Assembly: GCF_900099685.1 (NCBI RefSeq)
Contig: NZ_FNDW01000008.1
Location: forward strand, 62,001-126,000
From: Chryseobacterium taeanense
GTDB taxonomy: Bacteria; Bacteroidota; Bacteroidia; Flavobacteriales; Weeksellaceae
Direction of reading: 5' to 3'
DNA length: 64,000 nucleotides
Shown here in pieces: positions 51,175 through 61,139 of the stretch (positions are counted from its first letter, which is position 1; each line of letters opens with the position of its first letter). Position numbers and translations under genes: made by a program. The notes beneath the pieces are model-generated. The model was given only the letters and a program-made list of their open reading frames with translations, searched no databases and was not told the DNA's origin.

Positions 51175-51603
51175 GTGAAAATTCTAACTTTTTGCTGCAT
51201 TCTTTTATTTAGTTTTGGTCTTGCACAAGAACAATCGCTGCAGACCACTCAGCTTAATGAGCTTTTGATTGTTGAAAAAAATGGCAGACTTAGAATGGAT
51301 GCCGAAAAACCAGCTTCTTTTCCTCTTGGATCTACTGAATTTACCAATAAGCTTAGCAAAAATTTTAGATCTAGAAAAGTCATTAGTACTGCTGACATAG
51401 AATCCTGTGAAATTATTTTTATAATTGATAAAGATGGAAATATGACAGATATAAAGACTTTGGGTACTAATCAAAGCTTTAATGATGAAGCAATGAGGGC
51501 TATCTCAAAAATAACCCAAAAATGGATCCCTGCTGAAATGAACGGAGAAAAGGTACGGTATAAGTTTCGTGTTCCCATAACGATAAGATTTAATAAAAAA
51601 TGA
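51175..51603 (+). CDS. Exported TonB C-terminal-like protein, second copy
   Basis: With the GTG at 51175 the product has 142 residues, the same as its neighbour at 50706, and begins with a signal peptide (MKILTFCCILLFSFGLAQ). The C-terminal part (IDKDGNMTDIKTLGTNQSFN, AEMNGEKVRYKFRVPIT) is TonB C-terminal-like. The two adjacent genes are paralogues by tandem duplication and diverged greatly. Alternative start is 51160. A bidirectional terminator overlaps its stop. Confidence 0.72.
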   Translation: MKILTFCCILLFSFGLAQEQSLQTTQLNELLIVEKNGRLRMDAEKPASFPLGSTEFTNKLSKNFRSRKVISTADIESCEIIFIIDKDGNMTDIKTLGTNQSFNDEAMRAISKITQKWIPAEMNGEKVRYKFRVPITIRFNKK

Positions 51604-51629
51604 TTGGTTATCCGCCAATCATTTTTTTT
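51594..51629. terminator. Bidirectional terminator between convergent genes
   Basis: AAAAAATGATTGG pairs with CCAATCATTTTTT around 7 nt. It covers the stop codons of the TonB-like gene and of mutS, so it serves both. Confidence 0.9.
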
Positions 51630-54196
51630 ATGGAATTAAGCTTCATTAAAGCTTCTATCGGTGTTAAAGTATTGATGTCTATTTTCGTCAGCTCCTCACG
51701 GATATTTTCGAGCACCGGATCATCCAGCTGGAAGAATGAAAGCTGCATATTCTCTTCGGTTACTCTTTTAATGCTTTCCGAGGAGTTGCCGTGACTGCGG
51801 CTTGCTTCCAGGGTTTTCAGAATTTCATTAGCTCTGTTGACCACCTTAGATGGCATTCCGGCCAGTTTCGCTACATGAATTCCGAAACTGTGTTCGCTTC
51901 CGCCCGGAACAAGTTTTCGTAAGAAAATAATATTCCCTTTATTCTCCTGAATGGAAACGTGGAAGTTTTTTACCCTGTCAAAATTCAGCGTCATTTCATT
52001 CAGCTCGTGATAATGGGTAGCAAACAAAGTCTTTGCCTGAGTAGGATGCTGATGAAGATATTCTGCGATTGCCCATGCAATGGAAACACCGTCATAAGTA
52101 GAAGTTCCGCGACCGATTTCATCCAAAAGAATAAGGCTTCTCTCCGAAATATTATTCAGAATATTAGCTGCTTCGTTCATTTCCACCATGAAAGTTGATT
52201 CCCCTGCAGAAATATTATCCGTTGCCCCAACCCTTGTGAAAATTTTATCTAAAATTCCGATTTCAGCATATTTCGCCGGAACAAAACTTCCGATTTGAGC
52301 CATGAGACAGACAATGGCTGTCTGACGAAGAATCGCCGACTTACCCGCCATATTCGGTCCGGTAACCATGATGATCTGCTGAGAATCTTTGTCTAAGAAA
52401 ATATCATTCGGAATATATTTTTCACCTAACGGAAGTGCGTTTTCAATAATCGGATGTCTTGCTTCTTTCAGATCAATGGAAAAACTTTCGTTGAGAACGG
52501 GCTTTGTATAACTCTCAGATACAGCCAGCTCAGAAAGCCCTACGGCGACATCAAGCTGCGCAATAATATTTGAGTTTTCCTGAATCTGATCCATATAAAT
52601 CATTGTATCCGAGCAAACTTTTCTATACAGTTCGCTTTCCAGTACTCCAATTTTTTCTTCAGCACCCAGAATCTGATTTTCGTATTCTTTCAGTTCTTCT
52701 GTAATGTAGCGTTCGGCATTGACCAAGGTTTGTTTTCTGAGCCAGTCAGCCGGGACTTTATCTTTGTGGGTATTCCGGACTTCAATATAATATCCGAAAA
52801 CATTATTAAAATCAATTTTAAGACTGGAAATTCCGGTTCTTTCAATTTCCCGCTGGCACATTTCGTCAAGGAAACCGCGACCTTTAGACTGAAGCCCGCG
52901 CAATCGGTCGAGTTCTTCGGAAATACCTTCTTTAATGACATTTCCTTTCGCAAGATTTACCGGTAATTCATCATTCAGATGATTCTGAAGACATTTTATC
53001 AATTCACTCTGATCGTACAGCGGATCCAGCCACGCCAATACTTCCGCGTGAGGATGCAGCAGCCCTTTAATTTTATGAATATTAATGAGACTCTGGCGAA
53101 GATATCCGAGTTCTTTTGGAGAAATCTTTTCTGCAGCCAGTTTCCCCATCAAACGGTCAAGATCCGAAATGGCTTTTAAAAGCTGGGATATTTCATACTT
53201 AAGATGATCGTTTTCGTTTAAAAAATCAATTAAAGAAAGTCTTCTGTTGATTTCGTCGACTGATTTTAAAGGCAGAATAATTCTTCTTCTGAGAAGCCTT
53301 CCGCCCATTGGTGTGGATGTTTTATCGATGATATCCAGTAACGATTTGCCCTGCGGACTGCTCGGATATACAATTTCAAGATTTCTTAAGGTAAAATGAT
53401 CCATCATCAGATAATCCTCCTGCGGAATCACCTGAATTTTGGTGATGTGGGATAATAAATTGTGATGCGTATCTTCTACGAGGTAAGCGAAAATGGCACC
53501 CGCCGCTGTAATGGACAACTGCTGATTTTCAACCCCAAATCCTTTTAAAGAGTTGGTTTTAAAATGAGAGGTGAGTTTTTCGTAGGCAAAATTATACTGG
53601 TATGCCCAGTCTTCCAGCTTAAAGGCACTCCTGTTTTTGATCTGCTCCGGAATCTGAACACTTCGCTGGTAAATAATTTCGCTGGGATCAAAAGTATTGA
53701 CAATATGAAGCAGTTTTTCCAGATTGCCTTCGCTTACTAAAAATTCACCTGTAGAAATATCCACCAGAGCGATCCCGAATTTATCTTTTTCCTTATGAAG
53801 CGAAAGCAGGAAATTGTTCTTTTTTGAATTTAAGACCTGGTCGTTGAATGTAACGCCCGGTGTCACCAATTCTGTAACTCCTCTTTTTACGATTCCTTTT
53901 ACCATTTTCGGGTCTTCGAGCTGATCGCAGATCGCCACTCTCATTCCTGCCCTTACCAGTTTTGGAAGATAAGAATCTACGGAATGATGCGGAAATCCGG
54001 CCAGTTCTATATGGCCCTCTCCATTCGCCCTTTTGGTAAGAACAATGCCTAAAATCTGAGAAGTTCTGACGGCATCCTGACCGAAAGTTTCATAAAAATC
54101 CCCAACCCTGAACAGTAAAAGCGCATCAGGATATTTTGCCTTGATGGTATTGTACTGCATCATTAACGGGGTTTCTTTCTTCACTGTCTTTGCCAT
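51608..54196 (-). CDS. mutS: DNA mismatch repair protein MutS
   Basis: The 862-residue protein starts with a mismatch-binding domain (FRVGDFYETFG, with the F-Y-E motif that touches the mismatch) and ends with the ABC-type ATPase: Walker A GPNMAGKSAILRQ, signature-type STFMVEMNEAANIL, Walker B LILLDEIGRGTST. It scans DNA for mispairs and calls MutL. Length is typical of MutS1. It is read alone. Confidence 0.98.
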   Translation of the reverse strand: MAKTVKKETPLMMQYNTIKAKYPDALLLFRVGDFYETFGQDAVRTSQILGIVLTKRANGEGHIELAGFPHHSVDSYLPKLVRAGMRVAICDQLEDPKMVKGIVKRGVTELVTPGVTFNDQVLNSKKNNFLLSLHKEKDKFGIALVDISTGEFLVSEGNLEKLLHIVNTFDPSEIIYQRSVQIPEQIKNRSAFKLEDWAYQYNFAYEKLTSHFKTNSLKGFGVENQQLSITAAGAIFAYLVEDTHHNLLSHITKIQVIPQEDYLMMDHFTLRNLEIVYPSSPQGKSLLDIIDKTSTPMGGRLLRRRIILPLKSVDEINRRLSLIDFLNENDHLKYEISQLLKAISDLDRLMGKLAAEKISPKELGYLRQSLINIHKIKGLLHPHAEVLAWLDPLYDQSELIKCLQNHLNDELPVNLAKGNVIKEGISEELDRLRGLQSKGRGFLDEMCQREIERTGISSLKIDFNNVFGYYIEVRNTHKDKVPADWLRKQTLVNAERYITEELKEYENQILGAEEKIGVLESELYRKVCSDTMIYMDQIQENSNIIAQLDVAVGLSELAVSESYTKPVLNESFSIDLKEARHPIIENALPLGEKYIPNDIFLDKDSQQIIMVTGPNMAGKSAILRQTAIVCLMAQIGSFVPAKYAEIGILDKIFTRVGATDNISAGESTFMVEMNEAANILNNISERSLILLDEIGRGTSTYDGVSIAWAIAEYLHQHPTQAKTLFATHYHELNEMTLNFDRVKNFHVSIQENKGNIIFLRKLVPGGSEHSFGIHVAKLAGMPSKVVNRANEILKTLEASRSHGNSSESIKRVTEENMQLSFFQLDDPVLENIREELTKIDINTLTPIEALMKLNSIKKMIGG

Positions 54197-54395
54197 TAAA
54201 AATCTGTCTTAAAAAATTAGGTTGGTAAAAGTATGAAATAAAATAAAAGCAGTAAAGTGTTTAAAGTGCCGATATGAATTTAACTTAAAAAAATATGAGA
54301 CCATATTTTGCAATAAAAGACATCTCACGCTTATGAAATGTCTTTTTTATCATTCAAATATTCAAGTCTGCTGACTTTAATAAATACTTTAAAAA

Positions 54396-55277
54396 TTATT
54401 TTGGAAGGCCTCTTTTCAGGGCGATTTCTGCTCTCTTGATGGCGATTTTCTCCTTCCAGTCCATATATTTCTTTTTGAAATTCTTTTTCATAAAATCGTC
54501 GAATTTACGCTGAGCGGTAAGATTCCATAAAGAATGAGCTTTCACGGCCCAAGATTTATCCCAAGCTCTCAGAGAGATAGAGAAGCTGCCGTCCAGATAT
54601 TTCATCCAGTGCCACCAGCCGGTCGGCATAAACAGGGTATCTCCATGCTCAAGGAAGCATTCAATACCTTCTACTCCATCCAGTGCAGGGAATTTTGTAA
54701 AGTCTGGGTTTTCGATATCATAATCCTCAAGAGCATAGGTTGCATAAGGAAGTTTATAAAGTCTTTCTTTCCATTTGTAGTCGAAAAGAAGGATATGCTT
54801 TCTTCCATTGAAATGCGTGTGGAAGATATGCGCCATGTCGATATCAAAGTGAAGGAAGGTTACAGAGCCTTTTCCTCCAAAAAACATGGATGGGTATTTA
54901 TCCAGAAATCCTCCCATTAACTCTTTTGGAGCAATATAATCTGCCAGTAATTTTTTGGCGTGTTTTATAGGATCAAAAAAGAAAATCCTGAGATCAGTGG
55001 GTTCTCTCTGGATAAGATCTACATAATCTGTAAATTTCATTTTTGCGGCAGAAGCATTAATGGGAGCTGCAGGATCGGCCTTGGAGCTGTCGTACAACGG
55101 AACCTCTACATCTCCTACTACTTCCTTCATATACTCCATGGTCCATTTTTGGTAAGCAGGCCACTTTCTCGCCATATTCTTAATAACCACAGGTTTTCTT
55201 GGCTTCAGATATTTTTCGATGAATTCTTCTTGTGTAATATCATCTACAATATCTATAGGCTTTAGATTAATTCCCAT
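54396..55277 (-). CDS. Cupin-like JmjC-type oxygenase (cupin_8)
   Basis: The 293-residue protein has the JmjC-like iron motif HFDID (about residues 148-152) and the second His in GDTLFMPTGWWHWM. RKPVVIKNMARKWPAYQ is the typical start of this family. These 2-oxoglutarate/iron enzymes hydroxylate proteins or small molecules; substrate unknown. It is read alone, with a long gene-free stretch upstream. Confidence 0.85.
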   Translation of the reverse strand: MGINLKPIDIVDDITQEEFIEKYLKPRKPVVIKNMARKWPAYQKWTMEYMKEVVGDVEVPLYDSSKADPAAPINASAAKMKFTDYVDLIQREPTDLRIFFFDPIKHAKKLLADYIAPKELMGGFLDKYPSMFFGGKGSVTFLHFDIDMAHIFHTHFNGRKHILLFDYKWKERLYKLPYATYALEDYDIENPDFTKFPALDGVEGIECFLEHGDTLFMPTGWWHWMKYLDGSFSISLRAWDKSWAVKAHSLWNLTAQRKFDDFMKKNFKKKYMDWKEKIAIKRAEIALKRGLPK

Positions 55278-55868
55278 TTTTTTATAATTTAATGTTACAA
55301 AATTATTAAATAAAAATATATGTTAACAGATTTAAGCTTTTTTTAATCTATGATTCAAATCATTTTTAACTATTTATTCTAAATAAAAATTTTTTTAGCC
55401 AAAAAAATACCCTGTAAAAAGAATTACAGGGCAAAAACACAAAAATGAATAATACAAATCCATCCCTGCTGCTAATATAGAAAATTTAATTAATACCGAT
55501 AATCGATGAAAAGTTGATAATAGTTATAAAAAACAGGCTTTGGAGAAATATTTTTCTTATAGATTAATTCCGACATTAAAATAAAAAATCAAGATCTACT
55601 TTTTACTTAAACTTTTTCTTTTTTTACTTTTTTTCTCTGTGCAAAAAACACAGCGTAATTTGCTGATTTTCTTATGCAATACGTGTTAAAATATATTCTT
55701 AGGTTGTGGTATGACACAAATAAAAATGAAAAGCATGGATTAAACAAGACAATTTATCACTATGTTTGTAGTGATAAAGATTACATTTAACTTTCCTTGA
55801 TTACATCAATCTTTAAAATTGTGTAACAAAAAGCTTTAACCATTAACTAATTGTGTAAATAATAAATT
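55278..55868. other. Gene-free stretch upstream of the outer membrane protein
   Basis: No credible gene over 590 bp. A hairpin CCCTGTAA/TTACAGGG lies at 55409-55431; after it an 11-codon frame MNNTNPSLLLI (55445-) is too short to support. The rest is AT-rich. The palindrome over a -7 box (55753-55778) is the likely promoter of the gene at 55869. Confidence 0.55.
55753..55778 (+). promoter_or_regulatory. Palindrome centred on the -7 box of the outer membrane protein gene
   Basis: TTTATCACTA and TAGTGATAAA form perfect 10-bp arms around TGTTTG; TATGTTTG (55761-55768), a TAnnTTTG -7 box, lies inside. A protein bound here would block the promoter, so it looks like a repressor operator. The leader to the ATG at 55869 would be about 95 nt. 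Confidence 0.6.
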
Positions 55869-58574
55869 ATGAAATTGAAAATTACTTTATTCGTCATGAT
55901 TTTTTTCTCCGCGCTGTCATTCGCTCAGAAAACTGTTTCGGGGAAAATCACAGATGAAGACGGCGTTGCAATTCCAAGTGCGAGTGTAACGATTGAAGAG
56001 CCGGGTAAAGATGCCATTCTGGCTTATGCCATTACCAATTCTAAAGGAGAATATAAAGTGACCTTTACTTCCGCAGAATCTAATGTAGACCTGAAAGTAA
56101 AGGCATTCAACCAAAGATCTCTAACCAAACAGATCAACAACAGCGACCAGACCGTGAACTTCAAGATGGAAGGAGAAGCCACCGAAATCAAAGAAGTGAA
56201 ACTGAAAACCAAGATGATTACCGCAAGAGGTGATACTATTTCTTACGATCTGAAAGCCTTCGACAGCAAAAGCGACAGAACGCTGGCCGATGTCATGAAA
56301 AAGATTCCGGGTATTGAAGTAAATACAGACGGAACAATCCTTTATCAGGGTAATGCCATCAACAAATTTTATGTAAACGGAAAAGACCTCATGGAAGGCG
56401 GATACGGAACAATCAACAACTCGCTTCCAAAAGATGCCGTACAGAAAGTTGAGGTTCTCGAAAACCACCAGCCTGTAAAAATCCTTCAGGATAAAGTTCC
56501 TTCCGATCAGGCAGCCATCAATATTAAACTGAAAAATTCCGTTACCATGACCGGAAGAGGAGAAGTGGGACTGGGAGGAAGCCCTCTGCTGTGGAACGTT
56601 AAATTAACACCTATGTTTTTCGGACAGAAAAGCCAGTGGGTAGTCAATTATAAAACCAACAACGTAGGTGAGCAGGTAGAAAATGAAGGAAATATATTAG
56701 CATTCGGAAACAGATTTGAGGGAAGAAGAATCAATGCTTCCCAAAACGACTGGCTGAATGTAGAAAATGCAAGTACTCCCAACCTTCCGGTAAAAAGATA
56801 TCTGATGAACAGCGTGCATTACGTATCTGCCAACTATCTTACCAATATTGACAAGAAAAAAGAATGGGAACTGAAAGCTAATGCTAATTATACGAATAAT
56901 GCGGTAGAGAGAGAGTCCTATATCCAACAAGAGATTTTTGCTACTGATAAATCTCCTGCTACAACGGTGTTCCAAAATATTCGTAATAATTTTTATACAG
57001 ATAAAGCAAAAGGAGAATTGATCTTTACCAAGAATGCAAAAAAAGGTTTCTTTAAAAATACAACCAGTTTTTCTCAATATTGGAATGCAGACCGGGCAAT
57101 TGTAGATAGAAATAGCACTTTGCCAAATTCCAGCAGAAATGGAGAAGAAGCAGTGGAATCTCCTACCACTTCATTCCAGAACTCATTGAGTACGATTGTT
57201 CCGTGGAAAGAAAAAATGGTGAATGTATTGTCTTTTATCAGTTACCAGACAGACAAACAGACTCTTGAAGTATCTCCGGCTTCATATCTGCAAATTCCGG
57301 GATTTTTTACTCCATCTACAGCGAATTTTGCCACACAGAGTATGAGATTGAAAACTTTTGAAGCCAACCATTCTGCGAACATCGGTTTCTCAACAAAAGG
57401 TTGGACATTTACTCCGGAGATTGGATTTAATTTTAAATCAACAAATTTAGTATCTGACCTTTCTAATGTTCTGGCAGGTACAATAAGCACCCCTTCAAAT
57501 ACGCCGATTTCTGCTTACAGCAATGATCTTACATATACCACTGCAACACCTTACGGAAGTGTGGGGGTAAATTATAAAAATGATTCATGGATGATTTATG
57601 CAAACTTCCCGGTAAACTCAAATAATATTAAAGCGGAAGATCCTGCAAGATCCGTTTCAAAAGATGTGAACAAGGTAACTTTTGAACCAAGTATTTTTGC
57701 TCAATATACATTTGCTTCTTTCTGGAAAGCTTCAGTAAATGCAAATATTAACAATAATTTTGGAGAAGTAAATACTGCATATTCTGGATTCATGATGACT
57801 TCGCCTTCAGGAATTAATGCCATGAAAGCAACCAATCCGATACCTCAGAACAACAATAAATCGGCAGGAACAAGAATAGAATACAGAAACCCGCTTAATA
57901 ATTTATTCTTTAATATCAACTACAGATATTCTGATGCGAAGAGAAATCTTATTTCCAACCCAACCATCGTTCAGGGATATACTGTTATGGAATATTTAGA
58001 GAGAGACAACCATGTATTGTCTAGTGGTTACAGTGCGGAGGTTGGAAAATATTTTCCAAAATTCAAAACCAATGCTTCAGTAAGCTACAGCAATAATACT
58101 ACAAAATCTGACCTTTTCCTCAATGATTCTTTTTACACTAATAAGAATAACGGGCAGTCTGCTGGCTTAAAGTTCAACAATACTTATTTCAGTTGGATGA
58201 GTATCGATTATAATGCTAGCTTTTCGAAAACCAAGCAAACAAGTGCTGGTAGAGCAGCTACGAATGCCAGCAGAAGAGGATTTACTCATAATTTAGGTCT
58301 TTTCTTCTATCCTATAGAAAATCATACAATTGGATTCAACTGGGATCAGGTGAATACAAGTGCTGTCGATCAAAAATATCATAATGGATTTTATGACTTA
58401 TCTTACCAATTTACATGGGCTAAAAAGAAAATAGATTTCGAATTAAAATGGATGAATATAGCTAATAAGAAAGTATTTGAAACCTATGAAATTGGAAATA
58501 CAGATACCAGATTTACGAGAATACAGCTTCGGCCAAGTCAGGTAATGTTTACCGTAAAATTCAATTTTAAATAA
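55869..58574 (+). CDS. TonB-dependent-receptor-like outer membrane beta-barrel protein
   Basis: The 901-residue protein has a signal peptide (MKLKITLFVMIFFSALSFA), a carboxypeptidase-regulatory-like Ig domain (about residues 22-105: SGKITDEDGVAIPSASVTIE), a plug-like domain (TLADVMKKIPGIEVNTDG to NNSLPKDAVQKVEVLENHQP) and a long barrel ending in Phe (MFTVKFNFK). It fits the Bacteroidota receptor/SusC-related barrel group without a SusD partner next to it. Substrate unknown. Promoter may be repressed (see palindrome at 55753). Confidence 0.88.
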   Translation: MKLKITLFVMIFFSALSFAQKTVSGKITDEDGVAIPSASVTIEEPGKDAILAYAITNSKGEYKVTFTSAESNVDLKVKAFNQRSLTKQINNSDQTVNFKMEGEATEIKEVKLKTKMITARGDTISYDLKAFDSKSDRTLADVMKKIPGIEVNTDGTILYQGNAINKFYVNGKDLMEGGYGTINNSLPKDAVQKVEVLENHQPVKILQDKVPSDQAAINIKLKNSVTMTGRGEVGLGGSPLLWNVKLTPMFFGQKSQWVVNYKTNNVGEQVENEGNILAFGNRFEGRRINASQNDWLNVENASTPNLPVKRYLMNSVHYVSANYLTNIDKKKEWELKANANYTNNAVERESYIQQEIFATDKSPATTVFQNIRNNFYTDKAKGELIFTKNAKKGFFKNTTSFSQYWNADRAIVDRNSTLPNSSRNGEEAVESPTTSFQNSLSTIVPWKEKMVNVLSFISYQTDKQTLEVSPASYLQIPGFFTPSTANFATQSMRLKTFEANHSANIGFSTKGWTFTPEIGFNFKSTNLVSDLSNVLAGTISTPSNTPISAYSNDLTYTTATPYGSVGVNYKNDSWMIYANFPVNSNNIKAEDPARSVSKDVNKVTFEPSIFAQYTFASFWKASVNANINNNFGEVNTAYSGFMMTSPSGINAMKATNPIPQNNNKSAGTRIEYRNPLNNLFFNINYRYSDAKRNLISNPTIVQGYTVMEYLERDNHVLSSGYSAEVGKYFPKFKTNASVSYSNNTTKSDLFLNDSFYTNKNNGQSAGLKFNNTYFSWMSIDYNASFSKTKQTSAGRAATNASRRGFTHNLGLFFYPIENHTIGFNWDQVNTSAVDQKYHNGFYDLSYQFTWAKKKIDFELKWMNIANKKVFETYEIGNTDTRFTRIQLRPSQVMFTVKFNFK

Positions 58575-58628
58575 AACAAGAAAACCAATCTCAATGAGGT
58601 TGGTTTTTTTATGTTTAAAAGGTTTTAT

Positions 58629-60038
58629 TTAAATTTCATTGTTTTCCTGCATCATACTGTAGAAATTAGGAAAACGAAGTTGTACAGTAGTTCCCTGGTT
58701 TTCATAAGAGCTAACGATCAGTTCGCCATGATGCATTCTTACAATATTCCGGGCCAGTGGGAGACCGATTCCATAGCCTTCATAATTACGGGTATTAGAA
58801 GCTCTGAAAAACGGATCGTAGATTTTATTCATTTCTTCCTGCGGAATGCCTATTCCGTTATCCTTTACAATGATATAAACATCCGAATCAGTGGCTCCTA
58901 ATGATACTTTTACCTGTTGGAAATTAGAATATTTACATCCGTTCTGAATGATATTGGTCACTGCAAGATGAAGTAGCTGCTCATTACCCTGAACTTTCAG
59001 TTTTTTAGGATTATCGGGAAGCATGCTGATATCAAGATAAATATTATTCCTCGAATCAATCCTGCGTAAGGTCTCAATCACGTCCCAAAGAAGCTGGTCG
59101 ATTCTTACTTTATCCATTTTCTGAATTTTGCCGTCGAATCCTGTCTGTGCGATCATCAGCAGCGCTTTAATTTTTTTATCCAGCTTTTCGGCTTCATCCA
59201 GGATAATTCCAAGGGTTTCCTTGTATTCGCTATTGGTTCTTGATATCGAAAGGGCAACATCTGCCTCTCCCATGATAGACGTTAAAGGCGTTCTCAATTC
59301 ATGCGAAACATTTCCGATGAGGTGGTTCTGGGTTTCAAAAGAAGTTTCGATCCGGTTCAGCATATCGTTGAAGGTGTCCACCAGTTCGTTGAGTTCTTTA
59401 TTGTCGGGTTGTGATTCCAGTCTGAGGTGAAGGTTTTCGGAGCTGATTTCTTTTACCTTTCCTGTAATCTTTAAGATCGGTTTAAACAAAGTTTTAGAGA
59501 GATAAAAAGAAAAAATCATACTGAAAAAAAGTGACAGAACGATACAGGTGATTAATGTTCTTTTTAAAAACCCGAGATAATAAACCACATAATGATTTTT
59601 TGCCGAGGCGATTGCAATATAGCTTTTGTTATCATGACGGAAAGTCTGCCCTATATAATAAAATTCTTTGTCATTATAATTAGCCTCACCATTTTTTACA
59701 ATACTTTTAAAAAACGATCCGGGAATATGAATTTCCTGAGAGATTTTATTAAAATTGGAATCGGCCGGAACTGCAAAAACATAATCCCTCTCCATGGGAA
59801 GTTCTTCATCGTTCAGACCGTTCAGAATATAATTTTCCGGGAGATCCAGATCGTCCTTACCCTTCTCTATCTGAATAATAGTGGTGGTACGGATTTTTAA
59901 AAGCTCGTCAAATCTTTGGTGAGAAAAATTAACGATCGAAAAATATACCAGACCACTGAACAGCAGAATGATCGCCGTGAAAACCAGCATCAGAAGAATC
60001 ATGGTTTTGGTCTGATTGGTGAGAACTTTATTGAACAT
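58629..60038 (-). CDS. Sensor histidine kinase with HAMP domain
   Basis: The 469-residue protein has two membrane helices (about residues 13-33 and 155-178) with a periplasmic sensor part between, a HAMP linker (about 180-232), the phospho-acceptor motif SHELRTPLTSI (about 247-257) and a HATPase domain (NGIGIP, GYGIGLPLARNI). It pairs with the OmpR-type regulator 3 bp upstream in the operon. Signal unknown. Confidence 0.93.
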   Translation of the reverse strand: MFNKVLTNQTKTMILLMLVFTAIILLFSGLVYFSIVNFSHQRFDELLKIRTTTIIQIEKGKDDLDLPENYILNGLNDEELPMERDYVFAVPADSNFNKISQEIHIPGSFFKSIVKNGEANYNDKEFYYIGQTFRHDNKSYIAIASAKNHYVVYYLGFLKRTLITCIVLSLFFSMIFSFYLSKTLFKPILKITGKVKEISSENLHLRLESQPDNKELNELVDTFNDMLNRIETSFETQNHLIGNVSHELRTPLTSIMGEADVALSISRTNSEYKETLGIILDEAEKLDKKIKALLMIAQTGFDGKIQKMDKVRIDQLLWDVIETLRRIDSRNNIYLDISMLPDNPKKLKVQGNEQLLHLAVTNIIQNGCKYSNFQQVKVSLGATDSDVYIIVKDNGIGIPQEEMNKIYDPFFRASNTRNYEGYGIGLPLARNIVRMHHGELIVSSYENQGTTVQLRFPNFYSMMQENNEI

Positions 60039-60041
60039 CCG

Positions 60042-60749
60042 TTATGGTTTTTTTAAAACATAGCCCATCCCGATAACAGTATGGATCAGTTTATTATCTT
60101 CCTTATGATCCAGCTTTTTTCTAAGATAATTAACATAAACATCCACAACATTGGTTCCCAGCTCATAATTCACGCCCCATACAGCATCCAGAATTTCCGC
60201 TCTGGAAATTACTTTTTCAGGATTGTTCAAAAAATACAGCAGCAGCTTGTATTCCGTTGACGTAAGCGAGATTTCTTCTCCGTTTCGGGTAACCTTTTTG
60301 GCATAGTCGTTCAGAATAAGATCTGAAAACTGATAAATATGCTCCTGATCTACTTCGGGTTCTGCAATTTCCGGAGTATTTCCGTTGTTGCTTCTTCTCA
60401 GGAGTGATTTTACACGGGCGACCAGCTCGATGAATTTGAAGGGTTTTACAAGATAATCATCTCCCCCGCTTTCAAGTCCCAACACAATATTTTCCGAGGC
60501 TCCGAGTGCAGTTAGGAAAAGAATAGGGACATGGTGATTGGTTTTCCGTATTTCTTTGCAGACATCAAGACCGTTCATTTCCGGGAGCATAATATCCAGA
60601 ATCACCAGATCAAAATCGCTCGACTCTACCATCTGAACGCCGGTTTTTCCGTCAAAAGCCACCGAAATTTCATAGCCGTTTTCCTGAAGCCCTTTCTTAA
60701 TAAAGGATACTACACTTGTTTCGTCTTCGATGAGAATGATTTTTTTCAT
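60042..60749 (-). CDS. OmpR/PhoB-type response regulator
   Basis: The 235-residue protein has a receiver domain (ILIEDETSVVSFI start, phospho-acceptor Asp in VILDIMLPEMNG at about residue 52, Lys in LVKPFKFIEL) and a winged-helix DNA-binding domain (LTSTEYKLLLYFLNNPEKV to GTNVVDVYVNYLRKKLD). It is the partner of the kinase at 58629. Its ATG overlaps the stop of the small lipoprotein gene upstream. Confidence 0.95.
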   Translation of the reverse strand: MKKIILIEDETSVVSFIKKGLQENGYEISVAFDGKTGVQMVESSDFDLVILDIMLPEMNGLDVCKEIRKTNHHVPILFLTALGASENIVLGLESGGDDYLVKPFKFIELVARVKSLLRRSNNGNTPEIAEPEVDQEHIYQFSDLILNDYAKKVTRNGEEISLTSTEYKLLLYFLNNPEKVISRAEILDAVWGVNYELGTNVVDVYVNYLRKKLDHKEDNKLIHTVIGMGYVLKKP

Positions 60750-61042
60750 TAGAGTAAGGAATTATACAAAAATAGAAAAATTAAATAACCGGAAACTATT
60801 AAAAGCTGAAATGTAAGTTGCCTCCATCCACTGTCAAAAGGCATTCGTGTGCCATTTCCAGCATTTCCAAAATCTACCACTACATCTGTTATAGGATAGT
60901 ACCTGGAAGCGGAAATTCCAGGCTCCCAGGGATATTTATTTTTTTGACAGGAAGATAATAATGTGCTAAGAAAAATCATACCCAAGAAGTTCAGGGCTAT
61001 AAGATTTCCTTTCGTAAGGAGGGTTTTTAAATTCTTTTTCAT
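60749..61042 (-). CDS. Small lipoprotein-like membrane protein upstream of a two-component system
   Basis: The start at 61042 (MKKNLKTLLTKGNLIALN) is preferred over the ATG at 61093, because it opens a lipobox-like signal (IFLSTLLSSC, Cys about 30). The product has 97 residues, with a second hydrophobic segment at the C-terminus (LTFQLLIVSGYLIFLFLY). YPWEPGISASRYYPI is a conserved-looking block I do not recognise. The stop overlaps the response-regulator start (TAATG), so it is part of that operon and may feed the sensor. Confidence 0.6.
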   Translation of the reverse strand: MKKNLKTLLTKGNLIALNFLGMIFLSTLLSSCQKNKYPWEPGISASRYYPITDVVVDFGNAGNGTRMPFDSGWRQLTFQLLIVSGYLIFLFLYNSLL

Positions 61043-61115
61043 CAGTGAATTGAGGTACGTTTGCATATGCGAAATTATAATGAGCCAACGCATCTTTTAA
61101 CGATAAACTTATAAA

Positions 61116-61139
61116 GAGGCTGTCTCAAAAGGCAGCCTC
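61116..61139 (-). terminator. Terminator at the end of the SUKH array
   Basis: GAGGCTG and CAGCCTC pair around a 10-nt loop, then TTTAT on the minus strand. It overlaps the stop of the last SUKH gene. Similar GAGG...CCTC stems lie at about 61870 and 62627. Confidence 0.7.
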
